From positions 62,001 to 126,000 of the forward strand of contig SFGJ01000001.1 in assembly GCA_004557655.1 (NCBI GenBank): 64,000 bases of DNA, given 5' to 3'. This document shows, piece after piece, positions 55,557 to 62,701 of this stretch (within the stretch, counting starts at the first letter, position 1; the number at the start of each line of letters is the position of its first letter). A program made the position numbers and the translations under genes. Origin of the DNA: Clostridiales bacterium. Lineage in GTDB: Bacteria; Bacillota; Clostridia; Oscillospirales; Oscillospiraceae. The notes under the pieces were generated by a model. The model saw nothing but the letters and a program-made list of their open reading frames with translations. It searched no databases and had not been told where the DNA came from.

Positions 55557-56597
55557 TTATAATGAAAGTTGTTCCTGACCGGAATAAGCCAGGTGCAGAT
55601 GATCGTAAGCCTTCTTGGTAACGCAGCGCCCCCGAGGCGTTCGGGTGAGGAATCCAAGCTGCATGAGATACGGCTCGTATACATCCTCCAATGTAACAGA
55701 TTCCTCACCAATAGTTGCGGCCAGCGTTTCCAGCCCCACAGGACCTCCCCCGTAATTTTCTATGATAGCCCGGAGCATCCGGCGATCCACGGGATCCAGG
55801 CCCAGCTCATCGATCTCTAATGCCTTCAGCGCCTGATCCGCCACGGTATCGGTGATAACGCCGTCGGCTTTGACCTGAGCAAAATCCCTTACTCGTCGGA
55901 GCATCCGGTTAGCGATACGGGGTGTACCGCGGGAGCGGCGGGCGATCTCCATTGCGCCGGACGGCTCAATGGGCACACGCAGAATGCCCGAGCTGCGGGT
56001 GACAATTTGACAAAGCTCCTCCGGCGTATACAGCTCCAGCCGCAAAGTAACGCCGAAGCGATCCCGCAACGGCGCCGAGAGCTGACCGGCCCGGGTGGTA
56101 GCCCCGATGAGGGTAAAATGCGGCAGATCCAGCCGAATGGAGTTAGCCGAAGGACCCTTACCTATGATAATGTCGATGGCGTAGTCCTCCATAGCCGGAT
56201 AAAGGATCTCCTCCACAGAGCGGTTGAGCCGATGGATCTCATCCACAAACAGGATGTCGTTTTCCTGCAGATTGGTCAATAGAGCCGCCAGATCGCCCGG
56301 CTTTTCGATGGCCGGGCCGGAAGTGATGCGGATATTTACCCCCATCTCTGCGGCTATGATCCCCGCCAAGGTGGTTTTACCCAAACCCGGAGGGCCATGA
56401 AGCAGCACATGATCCAGAGATTCCGTGCGGCGGCGTGCCGCTTCTATGAATACATAGAGATTCTCCTTGGCTTTGGCCTGTCCGATGTACTCTTTGAGTG
56501 TATGGGGGCGCAGAGAAAGCTCCCCGTTGTCCTCGGGCTGAAAGGTAGTGGACACCAGGGAATCCTCAAAAATATCATTTCCAAAATCAATGCTCAC
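55557..56597 (-). CDS. ruvB: Holliday junction ATPase RuvB
   Basis: AAA+ motor for branch migration of Holliday junctions with RuvA. It has about 346 residues. Walker A is LHGPPGLGKTTLAGI, Walker B is DILFVDEIHRLNR, and sensor and arginine-finger regions follow (IGATTRAGQLSAPLRDRFG). The C-terminal winged helix contains RGRCVTKKAYDHL. The open frame starts with a TTG at 56612 lacking a ribosome site. The GTG at 56597 with GGATGG upstream is a better guess, but the start is not certain. It follows ruvA in a ruvC-ruvA-ruvB-glmM series. Confidence 0.95.
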   Translation of the reverse strand: MSIDFGNDIFEDSLVSTTFQPEDNGELSLRPHTLKEYIGQAKAKENLYVFIEAARRRTESLDHVLLHGPPGLGKTTLAGIIAAEMGVNIRITSGPAIEKPGDLAALLTNLQENDILFVDEIHRLNRSVEEILYPAMEDYAIDIIIGKGPSANSIRLDLPHFTLIGATTRAGQLSAPLRDRFGVTLRLELYTPEELCQIVTRSSGILRVPIEPSGAMEIARRSRGTPRIANRMLRRVRDFAQVKADGVITDTVADQALKALEIDELGLDPVDRRMLRAIIENYGGGPVGLETLAATIGEESVTLEDVYEPYLMQLGFLTRTPRGRCVTKKAYDHLHLAYSGQEQLSL

Positions 56598-56621
56598 AAC
56601 AACACCATCCAACGAATCAAA

Positions 56622-57215
56622 TTATTTTACCATTTTCTTCAGGGTCTGCCGGATGATCTCCTCCACAGGCAGAGCCGCATCCACACCCTTGAGCGCGGCG
56701 GATATTTCCTGTGAAGAATAGCCCAGCACCGCCAAAGCGGATGCGGCTTCCTGCACCTTTCCACCGGAAGGTACCGGGGATAGTGTGCCAACATGGGCAT
56801 CAAAACGATCCTGCTCCTTTGCCAGCTTATCCTTCAGCTCCAGTATGATTCGCTGCGCAATTTTCTTGCCGATCCCGGGCACGCTGGTGAGAGATTTTTC
56901 ATCCCCTGTGACAATGCTCAGTGCCAGTTGATCCGGCGTACCGGAGGATAGGATCGCCAACGCAGCCTTTGGTCCCACACCGGATACGCCCAACAGCATC
57001 TTAAAGCTGTTCAGCTCTGCCTGTGAGGAAAAACCGTACAGGTCAAAAATCTCCTCCCGCACATGGAGATAGGTGAAAAGCTTCGCCTGCTCACCTCTTC
57101 TTAGCTGAGCCAAGGTATAATTGGTGGTGGCACAGGCATATCCTACGCCTCCGCAGTCGATGACTGCCAAATTTGGGGCAATTTCTGCCACCATTCCGCT
57201 TAAGTAATAAAACAT
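56622..57215 (-). CDS. ruvA: Holliday junction branch migration protein RuvA
   Basis: A 197-residue tetrameric protein that binds the four-way junction. The N-terminal OB domain starts FYYLSGMVAEIAPNLAVIDCGGVGYA. Two helix-hairpin-helix motifs follow, LLGVSGVGPKAALAILS (about residues 73-89) and LTSVPGIGKKIAQRIILELKDK (about 108-129). The C-terminal RuvB-binding domain covers about 150-197 (ASALAVLGYSSQEISAALKGV). GGGAG precedes the ATG. It lies 16 bases after ruvC. Confidence 0.95.
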   Translation of the reverse strand: MFYYLSGMVAEIAPNLAVIDCGGVGYACATTNYTLAQLRRGEQAKLFTYLHVREEIFDLYGFSSQAELNSFKMLLGVSGVGPKAALAILSSGTPDQLALSIVTGDEKSLTSVPGIGKKIAQRIILELKDKLAKEQDRFDAHVGTLSPVPSGGKVQEAASALAVLGYSSQEISAALKGVDAALPVEEIIRQTLKKMVK

Positions 57216-57231
57216 GGATAACTCCCTACTT

Positions 57232-57744
57232 CTACACGGTTTCCTTCACATTCGGGTATGTGCCCCGCAAAAGGCTCGTTGCGCTTCTGGCGTGGCACAG
57301 CGCAATGGCTAAAGCGTCAGCGGCATCGTCCGGACGAGGCACAGATTTCAGCTTCAAAAGCCTTCGGGTCATGTCCATGACCTGTTTCTTATCCGCCAAA
57401 CCATAGCCCGCCACTGCCTGCTTTACCTGCATGGGGGTATACTCATAAATGGGGATCTTCTTTTTTTCTGCAGCACATAGGATCACGCCCCGCGCATGGG
57501 CCACAGCAATGCCGGTGGTTATATTTTTGGAAAAAAATAACTCTTCAACGGATATTTCATCCGGCCGGAAGGTACCGATCAGCTCCTCTATATCCCGGTT
57601 AATCTGGGCCAAACGAGCGGCGAGAGGTAACCCGGCCGGGGTGGTGATGGCGCCATACTGCAGCATACGCAATGTCCCGCGGTCAGACTCAATAAGGCCG
57701 AAGCCCACGATGGCCACCCCCGGATCAATGCCCAGAATACGCAT
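57232..57744 (-). CDS. ruvC: Crossover junction endodeoxyribonuclease RuvC
   Basis: A 170-residue Holliday junction resolvase with an RNase H-like fold. The first catalytic aspartate is in MRILGIDPGVAIVGFGLIE (Asp7). The glutamate is in ISVEELFFSKNITTGIAVAHARG (about residues 64-86), and the C-terminal acidic pair is in PRPDDAADALAIALCH. GGTGGAGG precedes the ATG. This is the first gene of the ruvC-ruvA-ruvB operon, with a promoter divergent from the FrhB-like gene. Confidence 0.95.
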   Translation of the reverse strand: MRILGIDPGVAIVGFGLIESDRGTLRMLQYGAITTPAGLPLAARLAQINRDIEELIGTFRPDEISVEELFFSKNITTGIAVAHARGVILCAAEKKKIPIYEYTPMQVKQAVAGYGLADKKQVMDMTRRLLKLKSVPRPDDAADALAIALCHARSATSLLRGTYPNVKETV

Positions 57745-57772
57745 AGCAAACCTCCACCGAATAATTTAAATG

Positions 57773-57801
57773 ATTATAGCAGATAGTTCCGAAAATAGCA
57801 A
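57773..57801 (-). promoter_or_regulatory. Sigma-A promoter of ruvCAB
   Basis: On the minus strand: TTGCTA (57801-57796), 17 nt, TATAAT (57778-57773). Confidence 0.8.
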
Positions 57802-57826
57802 GTCTTTCAGACCGCAGCAAAGTTTA

Positions 57827-57855
57827 TTGCTATTTAGCGTTTTAAGTGATATAAT
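57827..57855 (+). promoter_or_regulatory. Sigma-A promoter of the FrhB-like/queH operon
   Basis: TTGCTA (57827-57832), 17 nt, TATAAT (57850-57855). It has the same hexamers and spacing as the divergent ruvC promoter. Confidence 0.8.
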
Positions 57856-57881
57856 GGCAAAAAAAATCGGGAGGTATGGCG

Positions 57882-59063
57882 ATGATCAATTCCGCTTCTC
57901 CTCATCTTGCTCCCAGAGAGCATTGTACCGGTTGTGGTGCCTGCGCCAGTGGATGTCCCAGGGGCGCTATACGGATGCGTGCGGACAGAGAGGGCTTTTT
58001 ATATCCAGAGATAACGGATGCCTGCGTTTTCTGCGGTCATTGCACGCACATCTGCCCTTCACTCAAGCATCGTGAGCTGCGTCCTGACCCAACAGTGTTT
58101 GCCGTTTGGAGTGAGGACGATGCCCTGCGGCAGCAGTCCACATCCGGCGGTGCGTTTGCCGCCATTGCCTCTTTTATTCTGGAATCCGGCGGTGTGGTAT
58201 TCGGTGCGGCTATGGACAGCGATATGCGTGTAGCGCACACGGCCATCCAACACAAAGATGACCTGCCCCGCCTTATGGGTGTCAAACTGGTACAGAGTGA
58301 TATGGGTGAATGCTTTCAGCAGGTGCGCTACTATCTGGACCGAGGGAGATTTGTTTTCTTCACAGGCACGCCCTGTCAAGTAGATGGCCTTTATAAATAT
58401 TTGGGAGAGTATCCGGAGCTTCTTTTAACAGCGGATATTCTCTGCAACGGTGTTCCGTCACCCGGTGTGTGGTGCAAGATGGTTGATGCCATGCGCTACA
58501 TCAAGCAGCGCCGTGTACAGGCAGTACAATTCTGCAAAAAAGTTATTGGGTCGGAATCCCGTTTTGTAGTTGAGTTTGACGGCGGCAGACAGTATGATGC
58601 ACCACTGCTGAAATCCGACTACGGCCGGGGCCTGTTTAGAGGTCTGTTCCTGCGGCCCGCCTGCTACCACTGCACCTACTGTAATACAAAGCGAGTAGCG
58701 GATCTGACCATTGGCTCCTTCCGCGGACTGCCGTCGGATTATAAACAGGAGCAGCAGAAATTGGGCATTTCCATGCTGCTGATCAACACGGTAAAAGGAG
58801 CGCATATTCTGGATCTTGTCCCCCTGCACCGTGAAAAGCGCACTTTGGAGGAGGCCAAAAAGGATAATCCGGCCCTTTCCCGCGCTACAAGCGTCCCTCA
58901 GGAACGGGCGGCTTTCTTTGACGCATTTGTCAGCCAGCCTTTCCACAAGGTTTATCAGCGGTTTTTTGCTATTTCCGACTGGTCCTACGGCGTTGCAAAC
59001 GGAGGAAAGATTCGCAAATTCCTCTGCAAATTTAAATCCGCCAGCAAGGAGAATAAATCATGA
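57882..59063 (+). CDS. FrhB-like Fe-S flavoprotein (coenzyme F420 hydrogenase/dehydrogenase beta family)
   Basis: A 393-residue cytoplasmic redox protein. Two [4Fe-4S] motifs open it: CTGCGACASGCP (about residues 15-26) and CVFCGHCTHICP (about 48-59). The FrhB N- and C-terminal domains follow, with STSGGAFAAIASFILESGGVVFGAA and TGTPCQVDGLYKYLG, and a further cysteine set in PACYHCTYCNTK. Relatives bind FAD and pass electrons between ferredoxin and a partner; F420 use is unlikely in Clostridia. The ATG at 57882 is spaced seven bases from GGGAGG. It overlaps queH by four bases, suggesting a shared function. Confidence 0.85.
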   Translation: MINSASPHLAPREHCTGCGACASGCPRGAIRMRADREGFLYPEITDACVFCGHCTHICPSLKHRELRPDPTVFAVWSEDDALRQQSTSGGAFAAIASFILESGGVVFGAAMDSDMRVAHTAIQHKDDLPRLMGVKLVQSDMGECFQQVRYYLDRGRFVFFTGTPCQVDGLYKYLGEYPELLLTADILCNGVPSPGVWCKMVDAMRYIKQRRVQAVQFCKKVIGSESRFVVEFDGGRQYDAPLLKSDYGRGLFRGLFLRPACYHCTYCNTKRVADLTIGSFRGLPSDYKQEQQKLGISMLLINTVKGAHILDLVPLHREKRTLEEAKKDNPALSRATSVPQERAAFFDAFVSQPFHKVYQRFFAISDWSYGVANGGKIRKFLCKFKSASKENKS

Positions 59064-59635
59064 AAATGCTGATGCATACCTGCTGCGCCCCGTGCTCTGT
59101 TTCCTGTGTGGAGCAGCTTCGCTCAGAGGGGATCGAGCCCACAGCCTATTGGTTTAACCCAAATATTCACCCCTATCAGGAGTACAAGGCTCGTCGGGAT
59201 GCACTGATAGAATACTCCAAGTCGATCCGTATGGAGCTGATCGTGCAGGAGGATTACGGTCTGCGCAGCTTTGTGCGCGCCGTGGCAACGGACATTGACC
59301 ACCGCTGCGAAAAGTGCTATGAAATGCGGCTGGAGCAAGCGGCAAGGTTTGCCGCCGAAAACGGATTTGATTCCTTTACCTCCACCCTGTTTGTCAGTCC
59401 CTATCAGCAACATGACCGCATGGCGCAAATTGCCGATCAAGCCGGACATAAATGGGGCGTAGAATTTCTTTATCGTGATTTCCGTCCTGGATTTCGGGCC
59501 GGACAGCAGCGTGCCCGAGAGTTGGGTCTTTATATGCAGAAATACTGCGGTTGTATCTTTAGTGAGGAGGATCGCTATGGAAAACCGATCCGGTTGGACC
59601 AGCAGGAGCCGCTGAAGCACTTCACAATAGAATAA
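59060..59635 (+). CDS. queH: Epoxyqueuosine reductase QueH
   Basis: A 191-residue QueH (DUF208) enzyme that reduces epoxyqueuosine to queuosine in tRNA, the non-cobalamin alternative to QueG. Cysteine ligands for the Fe-S/metal site are in HTCCAPCSV (residues 7-15), CEKCYEMRLEQAA (about 83-95) and KYCGCIFSEEDRY (about 161-173). FTSTLFVSPYQQHD is the family's central block. It starts inside the stop of the FrhB-like gene. Together with queA and tgt at 26-28 kb it completes the tRNA-level queuosine steps in this window. Confidence 0.94.
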   Translation: MKMLMHTCCAPCSVSCVEQLRSEGIEPTAYWFNPNIHPYQEYKARRDALIEYSKSIRMELIVQEDYGLRSFVRAVATDIDHRCEKCYEMRLEQAARFAAENGFDSFTSTLFVSPYQQHDRMAQIADQAGHKWGVEFLYRDFRPGFRAGQQRARELGLYMQKYCGCIFSEEDRYGKPIRLDQQEPLKHFTIE

Positions 59636-59640
59636 AGATA

Positions 59641-59672
59641 ACACCGAGAGGAGCATTCCTCTCGGTGCTTTT
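59641..59672. terminator. Bidirectional terminator
   Basis: Perfect 11-bp arms CACCGAGAGGA / TCCTCTCGGTG around GCAT, followed by T6 on the plus strand. It lies between converging queH and the ACT-domain gene. Confidence 0.88.
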
Positions 59673-60110
59673 TTAACCTGCGAGCACTTCAAATTTCAGT
59701 ACGCCAAACGCGGCGGATATACCGGCGATCATCTCATCCAGCCCCTCATTCATTTCGCTGGTTTCTGCGGAAATCGTCACGCCGGCGCAGCCATTGGTTG
59801 GGATCGTTTGATTGATAGTCAGTATATTTGCGCCCGAATTGGCAAAAATAGACAGGAAGTTGCTCAGCACACCCGGGTTATCCTTCAGCAGGGCGTAAAA
59901 GGTGATGATCCTGCCTGCTTTCATATCCTGAAAGGGCTGCACGGCATCCTTGTATTTATAAAAGGCACTGCGGCTGATGTTCATAAGCCGGGCCGCTTCA
60001 CCCACCGTCTGCGCCTCTCCCACCTGTAGCATCCGTTTGGCCTCGGCGACCTTTATAAATATATCGGGCAGCGCATCCTCAGACACAATATAGTATTTTT
60101 TCTTACTCAT
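59673..60110 (-). CDS. ACT domain-containing protein (UPF0735, PheB-like)
   Basis: A 145-residue protein. The N-terminal part has a helix-turn-helix-like segment (EAKRMLQVGEAQTVGEAARLMNISRSAFYKYKDAV, about residues 23-57). The C-terminal ACT domain covers about 70-145 (GRIITFYALLKDNPGVLSNFLSIFANSGANILTINQTIP). This is the UPF0735/PheB layout and suggests amino-acid sensing. The open frame starts at 60176; the ATG at 60110 with GGGAG upstream gives the usual N-terminus SKKKYYIVSEDALPD. It is monocistronic. Confidence 0.9.
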   Translation of the reverse strand: MSKKKYYIVSEDALPDIFIKVAEAKRMLQVGEAQTVGEAARLMNISRSAFYKYKDAVQPFQDMKAGRIITFYALLKDNPGVLSNFLSIFANSGANILTINQTIPTNGCAGVTISAETSEMNEGLDEMIAGISAAFGVLKFEVLAG

Positions 60111-60147
60111 ACTGTTTCTCCCGAATAATCTAAGTTCAGTTGTCGGT

Positions 60148-60176
60148 ATAATAGCATATATTGTCCCTGTATGCAA
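60148..60176 (-). promoter_or_regulatory. Probable sigma-A promoter of the ACT-domain gene
   Basis: On the minus strand: TTGCAT (60176-60171), 17 nt, TATTAT (60153-60148). Confidence 0.6.
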
Positions 60177-60202
60177 GCATATTCACAATTGTGGAGGCAT
60201 AT

Positions 60203-61270
60203 ATGTCCGAAAAGCATCGCAACTTCATTGGTTTTATTCTGTACTGGGGACTGATCCTGCTGCTGTGCTGGATCGGGGTACGTTATGTTCTGCTTTGGCT
60301 TATGCCATTCATCATTGCACTGGCAGTGGCCTATCTCATGGAGCCAACGGTTTGCTACCTGCGGGAAAAATTCCGGCTGCGCAGAGGCTTTGTTTCGTCG
60401 GTTCTCTCCTTTATCCTGCTTGCTCTGCTGATAGCTGTTATTACCGTACTGTGTCTGAATCTGCTGCAGCAGTCAGTGCGGCTATTTAAGGCGCTGCCGC
60501 AGTATCTGGCAGAGCTTCCGGGCTATTTTACTGTACTGCAGGAGCGTCTTGAACATTTCTGCGCATCGTGTCCAAAGAGTATACAGTCATGGCTGGAGCA
60601 GGCAATATCGTATGGATCCGGGCAGCTCACGGCATGGGTCGCCCGCGTCTCAGCCGATTGTGTCGGTGCTGCGGCAGAGGCCTTGAAAGATATCCCTACT
60701 ATTTTCCTTTTTTCTGCAACAACTGTTTTGGCCATATTTTTTACAGCGGCAAGGTATCCATCCATTGTGGCTTTTCTGCGGCGGCAGCTTCCTCCGCAAA
60801 AATTGCGGCAGGCCGGAGGCGTAAAGGATAACCTGCTTTCCACTCTGAGTAAATGGTTTAAGGCTCAATGCATCCTATTAGCTGTCACATTTTCAGAATT
60901 GCTGGTGGGTCTGTTGCTGATCCGCCAGCCGTATGCCCTACTGCTGGCCGCAGTCATTGCCGTCATTGACGCTTTACCGGTGTTCGGCACAGGTACAGTG
61001 CTCCTGCCATGGGCCGCTGTTTGTCTGCTGCTGCAGCAAACGCCCAAGGCGATCGCCCTGGGCGCGCTGTATGCTGTGATCACGCTGGTGCGGAGCTTTT
61101 TGGAGCCGAAGATCATGGCGGCGCAGGTAAATCTGCCGCCTCTGGCGGCGCTATTGGCCATGTATGTCGGCTTTTGCTCCTTTGGTGTAGCGGGGATGAT
61201 CCTCTTCCCCATTGCATTGCTGTTTCTCAAGCAGCTTCGGGATGCCGGTTACCTGAACCTGTGGAAGTAA
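60203..61270 (+). CDS. AI-2E family transporter, YtvI-like (sporulation integral membrane protein)
   Basis: A 355-residue polytopic membrane protein of the AI-2E/YtvI permease family. About seven to eight hydrophobic segments are present. The central soluble stretch (about residues 85-160) and the late blocks PYALLLAAVIAVIDALPVFGTGTVLLPWA and LVRSFLEPKIMAAQVNLPPL are characteristic. In spore formers YtvI members are expressed in sporulation, but the substrate is unknown. The ATG at 60203 has TGGAGG upstream; the earlier in-frame start at 60161 lacks one. Confidence 0.88.
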   Translation: MSEKHRNFIGFILYWGLILLLCWIGVRYVLLWLMPFIIALAVAYLMEPTVCYLREKFRLRRGFVSSVLSFILLALLIAVITVLCLNLLQQSVRLFKALPQYLAELPGYFTVLQERLEHFCASCPKSIQSWLEQAISYGSGQLTAWVARVSADCVGAAAEALKDIPTIFLFSATTVLAIFFTAARYPSIVAFLRRQLPPQKLRQAGGVKDNLLSTLSKWFKAQCILLAVTFSELLVGLLLIRQPYALLLAAVIAVIDALPVFGTGTVLLPWAAVCLLLQQTPKAIALGALYAVITLVRSFLEPKIMAAQVNLPPLAALLAMYVGFCSFGVAGMILFPIALLFLKQLRDAGYLNLWK

Positions 61271-61273
61271 TTT

Positions 61274-62584
61274 CTATTTCATCCTCAAATATGCCAGCAA
61301 TTTCTCCCGCTGGTTTTCTATTTCCCCGGCAATAACGCTCCGGAGCAATCTCTGCAGAGTCTGCCCAATCTCCCGCCCGGAGTATCCCAATGCCATCAGA
61401 TCGTTTCCGTCTACCTCCAGATCCTTTAGCAGTATGCAGCGTTTTTTCTGCAACATTTCATACAGCAGCTTCTCACCAAGGTCGATTTTCCGCATGACCC
61501 AGCGATATTCCGGAGCCTGCGCCAGATTATCTGCTCGTTTCACAGCCAGGAGTCTGCGGAAATTCTCCTCCCCCAGTTGCAGCACCGCAGAGCCAATGCC
61601 CTTTTCCGTAACCGGAATATCCCTGTCGTGCCACTCAATAAGCGTCACAATGTCCTCCCTATCCTTTCTGCGCATCCGCAAGCGGGCACAGATTTCCCTC
61701 GCCATATCCGCACTGACTCTGGGATGTCCGTAAAAATGCCCTTGTCCTGCCGAATCAATTGTAAAGGTATTCACCTTGCCAATATCGTGCAGCAGCATAG
61801 TCCAGCGTAAAATCGGGTTTGGCTCAGCGGCTGCTGTCGCATAGGCTGTGTGCGTATATACATCGTAGCAATGGTGAATATTCATCTGATCAAACCCGAC
61901 ACATGGCAGCAGCTCCGGAATAAATACGCCCAGTACATCCGGGTAAGCGAGCAGGACCTCCCGGCATCCATCGCCGCACAGCAGTTTGTTCATCTCCGCC
62001 AGAATCCTCTCCGAGGCAATTCGCTGCAGCAGATGAGCATGAGTTTGAATAGCCTGCCGTGTGGACTTCTCGATAGAAAAATGCAGAACCGATGCAAAGC
62101 GAAGGCCGCGCAGAATGCGCAACGCGTCTTCAGTGAACCGACGCTCCGGCTCACCAACGCAGCGGATCAATCGCCGCGCAAGATCTCCGGCTCCGTCATA
62201 GGGATCCACCAGCCGTCCGGCACTATCTATGGCCATGGCGTTGACAGTAAAGTCCCTGCGAGACAAATCCTCCTCCATGGTCCGCGCAAAGGTGACCGCA
62301 TCGGGGTGTCTGCCATCTGAGTAGCTGCCCTCCGTTCGAAAAGTGGTGATCTCAAAGGCTTCGCGGTCAGTTTTCACCGTAACCGTCCCGTGTTTAAGGC
62401 CTGTGGGATATGCCTTGTCCCCGAAAATTTCCATAATCTGCTCCGGGCGTGCGGAGGAGGCAATATCCCAATCCTCCGGTATACGGCCAAGCAGCAGATC
62501 CCGGACACAGCCGCCAACCAGATAGGCTTGAAAGCCCCTGTTCTCTATTTCGTTTATAATTATTTGCGCTTGCTCGCGGCTCAT
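61274..62584 (-). CDS. cca: CCA tRNA nucleotidyltransferase with HD domain
   Basis: A 436-residue enzyme adding or repairing the 3' CCA end of tRNAs. The nucleotidyltransferase head shows AYLVGGCVRDLLLGRIPEDWDIA (about residues 16-38) with the catalytic DxD in DWD. RRDFTVNAMAID and the RNA-binding helices ALRILRGLRFASVL follow. A C-terminal HD domain, HHCYDVYTHTAYA with LLHDIGK (about 237-270), suggests phosphatase/phosphodiesterase activity. It ends three bases from the converging YtvI-like gene; no terminator is visible between them. Confidence 0.94.
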   Translation of the reverse strand: MSREQAQIIINEIENRGFQAYLVGGCVRDLLLGRIPEDWDIASSARPEQIMEIFGDKAYPTGLKHGTVTVKTDREAFEITTFRTEGSYSDGRHPDAVTFARTMEEDLSRRDFTVNAMAIDSAGRLVDPYDGAGDLARRLIRCVGEPERRFTEDALRILRGLRFASVLHFSIEKSTRQAIQTHAHLLQRIASERILAEMNKLLCGDGCREVLLAYPDVLGVFIPELLPCVGFDQMNIHHCYDVYTHTAYATAAAEPNPILRWTMLLHDIGKVNTFTIDSAGQGHFYGHPRVSADMAREICARLRMRRKDREDIVTLIEWHDRDIPVTEKGIGSAVLQLGEENFRRLLAVKRADNLAQAPEYRWVMRKIDLGEKLLYEMLQKKRCILLKDLEVDGNDLMALGYSGREIGQTLQRLLRSVIAGEIENQREKLLAYLRMK

Positions 62585-62615
62585 GATCCGTCCTCCGATA
62601 AAGCGGCAATTTATG

Positions 62616-62644
62616 TTGCACTTCTATTTCATTCGTATTATAAT
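62616..62644 (+). promoter_or_regulatory. Sigma-A promoter of murC
   Basis: TTGCAC (62616-62621), 17 nt, TATAAT (62639-62644), about 57 bases before the ATG. Confidence 0.8.
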
Positions 62645-62701
62645 ATATTTCATATCAAAAATCAATTCAGTAGCTAACCAGTCTTTAGGAGGCAATAATC
62701 T

